From Dermatophilaceae bacterium (lineage in GTDB: Bacteria > Actinomycetota > Actinomycetes > Actinomycetales > Dermatophilaceae), in contig JABFXB010000199.1 of the NCBI GenBank assembly GCA_013361975.1, positions 1 through 5,083 on the forward strand: DNA of 5,083 nucleotides, given 5' to 3'. A model generated the notes under the pieces. That model did not search any database and had not been told where the DNA came from. It saw nothing but the letters and a program-made list of their open reading frames with translations. Positions 1 through 5,083 of the stretch are shown here, in pieces. The position numbers and the translations under genes were made by a program. Each line of letters opens with the position of its first letter. The stretch's first letter is position 1.

Positions 1-966
1 CGCGGTGTCGAGGGCGGCGAGGAGCCGCGACAGGCCGGCGATCTCGTGCGTGACCTTGACGAGGACACCGGCCTCACCGCGTGGCTCGGCCCCCCACCAC
101 GCCGGGGGCTCCCCGGAGCTGGTCGCTCTCGGCCCCAGCAGCTCGAGCGCCTGGCGGGTGCGCTGCTCGACTCCCGGCGGGACACCCTCGAGGAGAAGGC
201 TCAGCGTCGCCCCGGCAGAGCGGTCCGTGGACCAGTCGAGCTCCACCGCCGACGGGACTAACTGGGCGTGCGTCACGGCCAGAACCAGCTCCTGGACGGC
301 CTCGCGCGAACTCACCGTGGTGGTGACCCAGCTGCGGGCGCCCGGGACCGGGTGCAGGCGGAACGCCACCTCGGTGATGACGCCCAGCGTGCCGTAGGAC
401 CCGGTGAGGAGCTTGCCCAGGTCGTAGCCGGCCACGTTCTTGACCACCTTCCCGCCCGCATGGGCCACCACGCCGTCCGCGCGGACCAGCGTCATGCCGA
501 TGACGAGGTCGCGGACCGACCCGTGGTGGAGCCGCATCGGGCCGGTGGCCGCGGTGGCGACCGCTCCCCCGACCGTGCCGCCCCGGCGGTCGTCGATGCC
601 GAGCCGCTGGCCGGCGGCGCCGAGCTCGGACTGCAGCGACTCCAGCGAGCATCCGGCGCCGACGACGCAGATGAGGTCGCCGGCCGCGTGCTCGACGACG
701 TCGTCGAGACCGGTCGTGTCGAGGATGACGTCGACGCTCTCCGGCGCAGCGCCCCAGGTGAGCTTCGTCCCGGCGCCGCGCGGGACGACCGTCAGCCCGT
801 GGGCAGCGGCAGCCCGCACGACGGCCGCCGTCTCCTGCGTCGAGTGCGGGCGGACGACCCAACGGGCCGGCACCCCGTCGACGACGTCCGCGTCGGTGGC
901 CGCTCTGGCCTCGCCGCCTGCGGCGGTGCGCAGGTCCTCCAAGACGTCAGTGAGAACGTCTGCCAT
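1..966 (-). CDS. glcE: Glycolate oxidase FAD-binding subunit GlcE, partial (3' end beyond window)
   Basis: The frame is open for 322 codons from ATG at 966 to the window edge with no stop, so the C-terminus is missing; E. coli GlcE is about 350 residues. It encodes an FAD-binding (PCMH/FAD_binding_4) subunit of the membrane-associated, cytoplasm-facing glycolate oxidase, which converts glycolate to glyoxylate together with GlcD and GlcF. Visible motifs are RGAGTKLTWG (63-72), the FAD-loop segment GGTVGGAVATAATGP (129-143), HHGSVRDLVIG (147-157) and the GlcE hallmark GGKVVKNVAGYDLGKLL (171-187), followed by GSYGTLGVITE (189-199). The start is supported by a strong Shine-Dalgarno 5 nt upstream and by a TGATG overlap with the glcD stop, which suggests translational coupling. 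Codon 236 is TTA (259-261), the only in-frame TTA I found in the window. A stand-alone FAD oxidase is an alternative, but the KNVAGYD motif and the position after glcD make GlcE very likely. Confidence 0.93.
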   Translation of the reverse strand, partial: MADVLTDVLEDLRTAAGGEARAATDADVVDGVPARWVVRPHSTQETAAVVRAAAAHGLTVVPRGAGTKLTWGAAPESVDVILDTTGLDDVVEHAAGDLICVVGAGCSLESLQSELGAAGQRLGIDDRRGGTVGGAVATAATGPMRLHHGSVRDLVIGMTLVRADGVVAHAGGKVVKNVAGYDLGKLLTGSYGTLGVITEVAFRLHPVPGARSWVTTTVSSREAVQELVLAVTHAQLVPSAVELDWSTDRSAGATLSLLLEGVPPGVEQRTRQALELLGPRATSSGEPPAWWGAEPRGEAGVLVKVTHEIAGLSRLLAALDTA

Positions 967-2423
967 CAGAACACCTCCGCGATTCCGGCCTCGGCGAGCG
1001 GGTGGACTCCCTTGTGCCGTCCCGGCACCTCCCCGCACAGCCGTGGCGTGGGAAAGACCTTGCCCGGGTTGGAGATCGACGCCGGGTCGAAGGCACAGCG
1101 CAGCAGCTGCATCGTGTCGAGGTCGTCGTCGGTGAACATCCTCGGCATGTACTTCGCCTTGTCCGAGCCGACCCCGTGCTCGCCGGTGATGGACCCCCCG
1201 TTGGTGATGCACAGGTCGAGGATGGCGCCCGAGACCTCTTCGGCCCGCTCGGCCTCACCCTCGACGCTGTCGTCGAAGAGCACGAGCGGGTGCAGGTTTC
1301 CGTCGCCGGCGTGGAAGACGTTGGCGACCCGTACGCCCGCCTCGGCGGAGATCTCCGAGATGCGCCGCAGCACCTGCGGCAGCGCAGTGCGCGGGATGAC
1401 GCCGTCCTGGACGATGTAGTCGGGGCTGATCCGGCCCACCGCTGCGAACGCCGACTTGCGGCCCTTCCAGAAGAGCGCGCGCTCGGCGTCGTCGGCGGCG
1501 ATGCGGATCTCGAAGGCGCCGTTCGCGCGGCAGTAGCCCTCGACCTCGTCGAACTGGTGCGCCACCTCGGGCGCCGGGCCGTCGAGCTCGACGATGAGCA
1601 CCGCGCCGGCGCCCTGGGGGTAGCCACACTGGACGGCCGCCTCGGCCGCCTCGATCGCGAGGGCGTCCATCATCTCGATGGCGGCCGGGATGACGCCGGC
1701 CCCGATGATCGCCGAGACCGCAGCGCCCGCGGAGTCGGTGTCGGCGAAGGCGGCGAGCAACGTCCGCACGTCCTCCGCCGTACGCGTCAGCCGCACCGTC
1801 ACGGCCGTGGCGATGCCCAGAGTGCCCTCGGAGCCGACGAGGGCGCCGAGGAGGTCGTAACCCGGGGCGTCGGGCGACTTCGCGCCGATGTGCGCGATGT
1901 CGCCCGACGGCGTCACGAGCTCCAGCCCCGTGACGTGGTTGGCGGTGAAGCCGTACTTGAGGCAGTGCGCCCCACCGGAGTTCTCGGCGATGTTGCCGCC
2001 GATGGAGCACACCTGCTGGCTCGACGGGTCGGGCGCGAAGTAGTACCCGAGCGGCAGCACCTGACGGGTGAGCTGGAGGTTGATGACACCCGGCTGCACG
2101 ACCGCGCGCTGGTTGTCGCGGTCGACCTCGAGCACCTGCCGCATCTTCGACATGACGATCAGCACGCCGTCGGCGTGGGGCAGGGCCCCGCCGGAGAGCC
2201 CGGTGCCGGAGCCGCGGGCGACGAAGGGTATGCCGTTCGCCGCGCACGCCCTGACCACCGTCGCGACGTGCTGCGTCGTCTCCGCGAGCACCACGACGGC
2301 CGGCACCACCTTGTAGTGCGCCAGTCCGTCGCACTCGTAGGTTCGCAGGCGCTGCTGGTCGGTGATGACCAGCTCCTCGCCCAGGGTCCGGCGCAGCTGC
2401 GCCGCCAGAGCGCGAGCGTCCAT
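966..2423 (-). CDS. glcD: Glycolate oxidase subunit GlcD (FAD-linked 2-hydroxyacid dehydrogenase)
   Basis: This is a complete 485-residue protein; E. coli GlcD is 499. It is the catalytic flavin subunit expected to oxidise glycolate (or a related D-2-hydroxyacid such as D-lactate) to glyoxylate. The N-terminal FAD_binding_4/PCMH domain (about 38-215) shows RGSGTGLSGGALPHADG (70-86), PG at 111-112, PDPSSQQ (131-137), GGNIAENSGGAHCLKYG (142-158) and GSEGTLGI (197-204). The C-terminal FAD-oxidase domain (about 215-458) carries HAGDGNLHP (371-379), GEHGVG (414-419) and the closing NPGKVFP (452-458). H371, H378, E415 and H416 correspond in the family to metal/substrate-binding residues, and all are present. 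No signal peptide or membrane segment is seen. The ATG lies 4 nt after the aceB stop; the only SD-like GAGG is 2 nt from the ATG, so it is probably translated by coupling from aceB. The stop overlaps the glcE start by 1 nt. Substrate choice cannot be settled from sequence, but neighbours aceB and glcE favour glycolate. Confidence 0.94.
   Translation of the reverse strand: MDARALAAQLRRTLGEELVITDQQRLRTYECDGLAHYKVVPAVVVLAETTQHVATVVRACAANGIPFVARGSGTGLSGGALPHADGVLIVMSKMRQVLEVDRDNQRAVVQPGVINLQLTRQVLPLGYYFAPDPSSQQVCSIGGNIAENSGGAHCLKYGFTANHVTGLELVTPSGDIAHIGAKSPDAPGYDLLGALVGSEGTLGIATAVTVRLTRTAEDVRTLLAAFADTDSAGAAVSAIIGAGVIPAAIEMMDALAIEAAEAAVQCGYPQGAGAVLIVELDGPAPEVAHQFDEVEGYCRANGAFEIRIAADDAERALFWKGRKSAFAAVGRISPDYIVQDGVIPRTALPQVLRRISEISAEAGVRVANVFHAGDGNLHPLVLFDDSVEGEAERAEEVSGAILDLCITNGGSITGEHGVGSDKAKYMPRMFTDDDLDTMQLLRCAFDPASISNPGKVFPTPRLCGEVPGRHKGVHPLAEAGIAEVF
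972..978 (-). promoter_or_regulatory. Strong ribosome binding site of glcE
   Basis: The minus strand carries GGAGGTG, fully complementary to the CACCUCC anti-Shine-Dalgarno core, ending 5 nt before the glcE ATG at 966. It lies inside the last codons of glcD. It fixes the glcE start and suggests that GlcE can be initiated efficiently in addition to coupling from glcD. Confidence 0.85.
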
Positions 2424-2425
2424 GG

Positions 2426-2429
2426 CCTC
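2426..2429 (-). promoter_or_regulatory. Weak, unusually close SD-like GAGG at the aceB/glcD junction
   Basis: On the minus strand the junction reads CCCTGAGGCCATG. The aceB stop TGA sits inside a TGAGG that is the only Shine-Dalgarno-like run, and it leaves just 2 nt before the glcD ATG. This is too close for a typical independent site. Reinitiation by ribosomes that finish aceB is the likelier mechanism. Confidence 0.4.
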
Positions 2430-4008
2430 AGGGCATCCGCTCGTAGGCCGGCAGGGTGAGGAACTCGGCGAAGTCGTCGGCCACGGCCACCTCGAGGAAG
2501 GTCGACCTCGCCTCGTCGTAGTCGCTCGCCTCGCCGGGCAGCTTGCCGATCTCCTCGGCGACGATGCGGTCGATGAGCTCGCGGGTCACCTTCTCGCCCG
2601 TGTCGAGCTCGACGTCGTTGTGCAGCCACTGCCAGACCTGGGACCGCGAGATCTCCGCCGTGGCGGCGTCCTCCATCAGGTTGAAGATGCCCACGGCGCC
2701 GGTGCCCTTGAGCCACGTGTGGAGGTACTGGATGCCGACGCTGATGTTGTTCCGCAGCCCCGCCTCCGTCACGTTGCCCGGCGTCGAGGCGACGTCGAGG
2801 AGCTCGTCCGCCGTGACGTGCACGTCCTCGCGCTTCTTGTCGAGCTGGTTGGGCCGGTCGCCGAGGACCTTGGTGAAGGCCTCCTTGCAGAGCTCGACCA
2901 TGCCGGGGTGGGCGACCCAGGAGCCGTCGAAGCCGTCGCCCGCCTCGCGCGTCTTGTCGTCGATCACCTTCTGGAAGGCGGCCTCGTTGACCTCGGGGTC
3001 CTTGCTCGGGATGAAGGCGGCCATGCCGCCGATGGCGTGGGCGCCGCGCTTGTGGCAGGTCCGCACGAGCAGCTCGGTGTAGCTGCGCATGAACGGCACG
3101 GTCATCGTGACCTGGTTGCGGTCGGGCAGCAGGAAGTCCTTGCCGCGGGTGCGGAACTTCTTGATGACGCTGAAGATGTAGTCCCAGCGCCCGGCGTTGA
3201 GGCCGGCCGAGTGGTCCCTCAGCTCGTAGAGGATCTCCTCCATCTCGAAGGCCGCCGGGTAGGTCTCGATGAGGACCGTGGCGCGGACCGTGCCCTGCGG
3301 GATGCCCAGGCGGTCCTGCGCGCGGACGAAGACGTCGTTCCAGAGGCGCGCCTCGAGGTGGCTCTCCATCTTGGGCAGGTAGAAGTACGGGCCCTTGCCG
3401 GCGTCGATCTGGCGCTTGGCGCAGTGGAAGAAGTAGAGGCCGAAGTCGACGAGGCCGCCGGCCATCGGCTGGCCGTCGACGAGGATGTGCTTCTCGTCGA
3501 GGTGCCAGCCGCGGGGACGCACGACGATGGTCGCCAGCTGGTCGGCGTCGGCGAGCGCGTACGACTTGCCCTGGTCGGACGTGAAGTCGATCGTGCGGTC
3601 GAGCGCGTCGATGAGGTTGAGCTGGCCGCCCACGACGTTCTCCCACGTCGGCGTCGACGCGTCCTCGAAGTCGGCGAGCCACACCTTGGCGCCGGAGTTG
3701 AGCGCGTTGATCGTCATCTTGCGGTCCGTGGGGCCGGTGATCTCGACGCGCCGGTCGACCAGGCCAGGTGCGGCCGGGGCGACCTGCCAGTCGCCGTCAC
3801 GCACGCCCTGGGTCTCGGCGAGGAACTGCAGGGTGCCGCCGTTCGCGAGCTCGGCGTAGCGGTCCTGCCTGGCCTGGAGCAGCTCCCGGCGGCGGCCGTC
3901 GAAGGTGCGGTGGAGGTCTGCGAGGAACTCGAGAGCCTCGCGGGTGAGGACCTCGTCGAAACGCTCTCCGCTCGCGGCCGTCACGTCCACGTTGTCAACC
4001 GTCGTCAT
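2428..4008 (-). CDS. aceB: Malate synthase A
   Basis: A complete 526-residue malate synthase of the A class (E. coli AceB is 533; the G class is about 720). It condenses glyoxylate with acetyl-CoA to malate and CoA in the cytosol. The TIM-barrel core carries the expected active-site blocks: VVRPRGWHLDEKH (162-174) with R166 for glyoxylate binding, VLIETYPA (245-252) with E248 and GRWDYIFS (273-280) with D276 as Mg2+ ligands, the conserved VGIQYLHTWLKGTGAVG (424-440), and NLMEDAATAEISRSQ (443-457) with D447, the family's catalytic base. No catalytic residue appears to be missing. The ATG at 4008 has a GAGAGG Shine-Dalgarno 8 nt upstream, and the N-terminus fits family length. It is the first gene of an apparent aceB-glcD-glcE operon with its own promoter about 50-80 nt upstream. 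No isocitrate lyase gene is visible nearby, so it probably serves glycolate- or purine-derived glyoxylate rather than only the classical shunt. Confidence 0.97.
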   Translation of the reverse strand: MTTVDNVDVTAASGERFDEVLTREALEFLADLHRTFDGRRRELLQARQDRYAELANGGTLQFLAETQGVRDGDWQVAPAAPGLVDRRVEITGPTDRKMTINALNSGAKVWLADFEDASTPTWENVVGGQLNLIDALDRTIDFTSDQGKSYALADADQLATIVVRPRGWHLDEKHILVDGQPMAGGLVDFGLYFFHCAKRQIDAGKGPYFYLPKMESHLEARLWNDVFVRAQDRLGIPQGTVRATVLIETYPAAFEMEEILYELRDHSAGLNAGRWDYIFSVIKKFRTRGKDFLLPDRNQVTMTVPFMRSYTELLVRTCHKRGAHAIGGMAAFIPSKDPEVNEAAFQKVIDDKTREAGDGFDGSWVAHPGMVELCKEAFTKVLGDRPNQLDKKREDVHVTADELLDVASTPGNVTEAGLRNNISVGIQYLHTWLKGTGAVGIFNLMEDAATAEISRSQVWQWLHNDVELDTGEKVTRELIDRIVAEEIGKLPGEASDYDEARSTFLEVAVADDFAEFLTLPAYERMP

Positions 4009-4016
4009 CGTCGGAG

Positions 4017-4022
4017 CCTCTC
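4017..4022 (-). promoter_or_regulatory. Ribosome binding site of aceB
   Basis: The minus strand reads GAGAGG followed by 8 nt (CTCCGACG) and the aceB ATG at 4008. This is good spacing and supports that start codon. Confidence 0.75.
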
Positions 4023-4024
4023 AT

Positions 4025-4039
4025 TTTCGCTTTGCGGAA
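4025..4039. promoter_or_regulatory. Quasi-palindromic operator candidate in the aceB leader
   Basis: The + strand reads TTTCGC-TTT-GCGGAA, two 6-bp arms with one mismatch around a 3-bp centre, set in a locally AT-rich patch (about 4021-4056) unlike its surroundings. It sits just downstream of the predicted aceB transcription start (about +14 to +28) and upstream of the ribosome binding site, where a bound repressor could block elongation. The pattern resembles the TTCCGC-N3-GCGGAA type of palindrome that I associate with actinobacterial IclR-family regulators. That resemblance is recollection, not a search result. Confidence 0.4.
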
Positions 4040-4053
4040 TAAGTTTTTTGCAT

Positions 4054-4077
4054 GTTGGAGCGTACTTGGGCTCCAAC
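4054..4077. repeat. Perfect 8-bp inverted repeat over the aceB promoter, probable operator
   Basis: The arms GTTGGAGC (4054-4061) and GCTCCAAC (4070-4077) are exact reverse complements separated by 8 bp. The repeat overlaps the -10 hexamer and most of the spacer of the predicted aceB promoter, so a protein bound here would exclude RNA polymerase. The minus strand shows no T-run after it, which argues against a terminator. The adjacent IclR-type regulator is the obvious candidate ligand; this is inferred from position only. Confidence 0.5.
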
Positions 4078-4088
4078 GCGAGGGTCAA
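4059..4088 (-). promoter_or_regulatory. Predicted promoter of the aceB-glcD-glcE operon
   Basis: On the minus strand, TTGACC (4083-4088, five of six matches to the sigma70-type -35) is followed by an 18-nt spacer and TACGCT (4059-4064), a TAnnnT -10 of the type common in actinobacteria. An A5 run at 4104-4108 lies upstream of the -35. Transcription would begin near 4052, leaving a leader of about 43 nt before the aceB ATG. Confidence 0.55.
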
Positions 4089-4129
4089 TGCCCCGTCGGA
4101 CCGTTTTTCGGGCACGACGAAGTGGCGCC

Positions 4130-4153
4130 CTCACGCCGGTGGCGGGGCGTGAG
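4130..4153 (-). terminator. GC-rich hairpin downstream of the iclR gene, possible terminator
   Basis: CTCACGCC (4130-4137) and GGCGTGAG (4146-4153) form a perfect 8-bp stem with an 8-nt loop, beginning 18 nt after the regulator's TAG stop. No U-tract follows directly, so it is not a textbook intrinsic terminator. U-less GC hairpins at gene ends are common in actinobacteria. It would help separate iclR transcription from the aceB promoter downstream. Confidence 0.4.
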
Positions 4154-4171
4154 CGCTGGAGCGCCGGAGGG

Positions 4172-4948
4172 CTAGGGCCGAGCGCCGCGCATCTCGGCCC
4201 CGATGGCCCGGGCGGCACGGCGCAGCGGTTCGGAGGCGAGGGCGACGAACTCGTCGGTCATGCGCGTGAGCGGCCCCGAGACGGACACCGCCAACGGCTG
4301 CGGCGAGCCGGGCACCGCCACCGCGATGCACCGCACCCCGATCTCCTGCTCGCCCTCGTCGAGGGCGTAGCCGCGTCGCCGCGTGCGCTCGAGCTCCTCG
4401 GCCAGCTCGTCGAAGTCGACGATGGTGTGGGTGGTCCGAGCCGGCATACCGGTGCGGGAGAGCAGGGCCCTCACGTCCGCCGGGTCGAGCTCGGCCATGA
4501 TCGCCTTCCCCACCCCCGTCGAGTGGGGATACACCCGTCGGCCCACCTCGGTGAACATCCGCATGGAGTTCTGCGAGGCCATGACCTGGCCGACGTACAC
4601 GACCTGGTCACCGTCGAGCATCGCGAGGTTCACCGACTCCCCGAGCTCCTGGGCCAGCTGTTCCATGTACGGGCGCGCCCACCGGCCGAGCATCCGGGAG
4701 GTCGTCTCGCCGAGGCGGATGAGACGGGGACCGAGGGAGTACTGCCGCGAGGCCTCCTGACGCACGTAGCCGAGGTCCACAAGGGTGCGGACGAGCCGGT
4801 GGATCGTGGGGAGCGGGAGGCCCGCGTCGCTGGCCAGCTGGGAGAGACTGATGACGCCGCCGGCGTCGGCCATCTTGTCCAGGATGGCGAAGCCGCGCTC
4901 CAGCGACTGCACGCCACCGGACCGGGGAACGGCCCCCTCGGGCTTCAT
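4172..4948 (-). CDS. IclR-family transcriptional regulator, AllR-like, probable glyoxylate sensor
   Basis: A complete 258-residue IclR-family DNA-binding protein (typical length 250-275). The N-terminal winged helix-turn-helix (about 13-75) includes SLERGFAILDKM (15-26), ISLSQLASDAGL (33-44) and the recognition helix region PLPTIHRLVRTLVDLGYV (45-62). The C-terminal effector domain (about 85-255) includes STGVGKAIMAEL (143-154), YALDEGEQEIGVRCIAVAV (194-212) and LAVSVSGP (219-226). D197, C207, S222 and S224 have a layout like the glyoxylate-contacting D207, C217, S234 and S236 that I recall for E. coli AllR: the Asp-Cys spacing of 10 is identical and the serines are two residues closer. It lies directly upstream of the aceB-glcDE operon and most likely represses it. 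The ATG at 4948 is the only in-frame start before upstream sequence, with AGGA (4957-4960) 8 nt away. AllR-like identity is inference; other IclR subfamilies cannot be excluded. Confidence 0.92.
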   Translation of the reverse strand: MKPEGAVPRSGGVQSLERGFAILDKMADAGGVISLSQLASDAGLPLPTIHRLVRTLVDLGYVRQEASRQYSLGPRLIRLGETTSRMLGRWARPYMEQLAQELGESVNLAMLDGDQVVYVGQVMASQNSMRMFTEVGRRVYPHSTGVGKAIMAELDPADVRALLSRTGMPARTTHTIVDFDELAEELERTRRRGYALDEGEQEIGVRCIAVAVPGSPQPLAVSVSGPLTRMTDEFVALASEPLRRAARAIGAEMRGARP

Positions 4949-4967
4949 GCCGCAGGTCCTGCCGCAT
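4947..4967. repeat. Near-perfect palindrome over the iclR ribosome binding site and start codon
   Basis: The arms ATGCCGCAGG (4947-4956) and CCTGCCGCAT (4958-4967) pair at nine of ten positions around a single central T; the inner GCAGGTCCTGC is a perfect dyad. It covers the AGGA Shine-Dalgarno and the first two bases of the start codon. It could be an autoregulatory operator. In mRNA it could fold as a stem of 4 bp, a G-G mismatch and 4 bp with a 3-nt loop that hides the start. Confidence 0.45.
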
Positions 4968-4998
4968 TGAGGAGGGGACTCGTCCGCAGCATGCCTGA

Positions 4999-5004
4999 AG
5001 TGTA
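4999..5004 (-). promoter_or_regulatory. Predicted -10 element of the iclR promoter
   Basis: The minus strand has TACACT, a good actinobacterial -10, 50 nt upstream of the iclR start codon; transcription would start near 4992. No convincing -35 is seen: GCGACC with a 16-nt spacer is the best and matches only the GAC core. The promoter may therefore be weak or depend on an activator. Confidence 0.4.
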
Positions 5005-5011
5005 GTGCCGC

Positions 5012-5031
5012 GCCCGGCTGGGTCGCCGGGC
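5012..5031 (-). terminator. GC-rich hairpin upstream of the iclR promoter, possible terminator
   Basis: GCCCGGC (5012-5018) and GCCGGGC (5025-5031) form a perfect 7-bp stem with a 6-nt loop. It begins right after a TGA (5033-5035) that may end an upstream minus-strand gene, a typical place for a terminator. There is no U-tract. It also overlaps the place where an iclR -35 would lie, so it could instead be part of that promoter region. Confidence 0.3.
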
Positions 5032-5032
5032 C

Positions 5033-5083
5033 TCAGACCTGCCGCACCGAGGGCCGGTCATCGGACGTCTGCGGGCCTGCACC
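5033..5083 (-). CDS. Possible C-terminal tail of an unidentified upstream gene, partial
   Basis: One minus-strand frame is open from the window edge to TGA at 5033-5035 and would encode 16 residues, GAGPQTSDDRPSVRQV. The stop is followed at once by a GC-rich hairpin, which is what makes a gene end plausible. Sixteen residues are far too few to recognise a product, and an open frame this short occurs by chance in GC-rich DNA. By genomic analogy a purine or allantoin catabolic gene would be a reasonable neighbour, but nothing here shows it. Confidence 0.25.
   Translation of the reverse strand, partial: GAGPQTSDDRPSVRQV

Noticed and set aside
74..862. A 262-codon minus-strand frame overlapping glcE
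   Set aside because: It is out of frame with the true glcE reading, which gives KNVAGYD and other family motifs; this one is Arg/Gly/Pro-rich and resembles no protein family.
268..1419. A 383-codon + strand frame opposite glcE and glcD
   Set aside because: It spans the junction of two real minus-strand genes and has shadow-like composition; there is no domain or convincing ribosome binding site.
1002..2459. A 485-codon open frame on the + strand opposite glcD
   Set aside because: It is antisense to glcD, which shows every expected FAD and metal-binding motif; the + frame is a low-complexity V/R/D/E/H-rich shadow without recognisable domains.
2159..3682. A 507-codon minus-strand frame crossing aceB and the start of glcD
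   Set aside because: It is a frame-shifted shadow of two well-supported genes, strongly Arg/Pro/Gly-biased, with no motifs.
4041..4056. T6 run followed by GCATG as a possible + strand terminator tail or regulator box
   Set aside because: No stem precedes the T-run closely enough on the + strand and no + strand gene ends there. It is better explained as the AT-rich leader of aceB.
2362..4152. A 596-codon open frame on the + strand opposite aceB
   Set aside because: It is exactly antisense to a malate synthase with all active-site motifs intact. Its composition (runs of V, E, L, R, D, H) is typical of the complement of GC-rich coding DNA, and no family motif is visible.
4153..4164. GCGC-TGGA-GCGC inverted repeat just after the iclR stop
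   Set aside because: A 4-bp GC stem is expected often by chance at this GC content, and it competes with the longer hairpin at 4130-4153.
4052..5005. A 317-codon + strand frame opposite iclR
   Set aside because: It is antisense to a complete IclR protein with a clear helix-turn-helix and effector domain; the + translation is His/Arg/Gly-rich and unrecognisable.
1..5083. Mobile elements, tRNA genes, CRISPR arrays or evidence of a novel defence or biosynthetic system
   Set aside because: I saw no transposase or integrase-like translation, no spaced direct repeats, no tRNA-like cloverleaf and no unexplained large coding region. Every large real reading frame fits a known metabolic or regulatory family.

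Overview
The window looks like a chromosomal segment of a high-GC Gram-positive bacterium (Actinomycetota). The evidence is strong G/C bias at third codon positions, malate synthase and IclR sequences of actinobacterial flavour, and -10 elements of the TAnnnT type. Genus and family cannot be fixed from the sequence alone. All convincing genes lie on the minus strand, so the biological reading order runs from high to low coordinates. I see no mobile element, tRNA, rRNA or CRISPR array.

Layout in transcription order: (i) 5083-5033, a possible last few codons of an unidentified upstream gene, followed by a GC-rich hairpin (5012-5031) that could be its terminator. (ii) 4948-4172, an IclR-family regulator resembling AllR, with a plausible -10 at 4999-5004 and a near-perfect palindrome covering its ribosome binding site and start codon. 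(iii) 4171-4009, a 163-bp regulatory gap holding a hairpin behind the regulator gene, a good promoter reading toward aceB, a perfect 8-bp inverted repeat lying on the spacer and -10 of that promoter, and a second quasi-palindrome in the predicted leader. (iv) 4008-2428, malate synthase A (aceB). (v) 2423-966, the FAD-linked glycolate oxidase subunit GlcD. (vi) 966-1, the GlcE subunit, which runs off the window edge before its stop codon.

aceB, glcD and glcE are packed as one operon: 4 nt between aceB and glcD, and a 1-nt TGATG overlap between glcD and glcE. The chemistry is coherent. Glycolate oxidase (GlcD/GlcE, normally with the iron-sulfur subunit GlcF, expected just beyond position 1) oxidises glycolate to glyoxylate, and malate synthase condenses glyoxylate with acetyl-CoA to malate. 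No isocitrate lyase gene is visible, so glyoxylate probably comes from glycolate or from another route such as allantoin/ureidoglycolate breakdown. The adjacent regulator keeps an Asp, a Cys and a Ser-x-Ser arranged like the glyoxylate-contacting residues of E. coli AllR. The best model is a glyoxylate-responsive repressor controlling a glycolate/glyoxylate assimilation operon.

The genes belong to known families. The least described parts are the operator-like sites between iclR and aceB and over the iclR start. I found no convincing evidence of a wholly new system.
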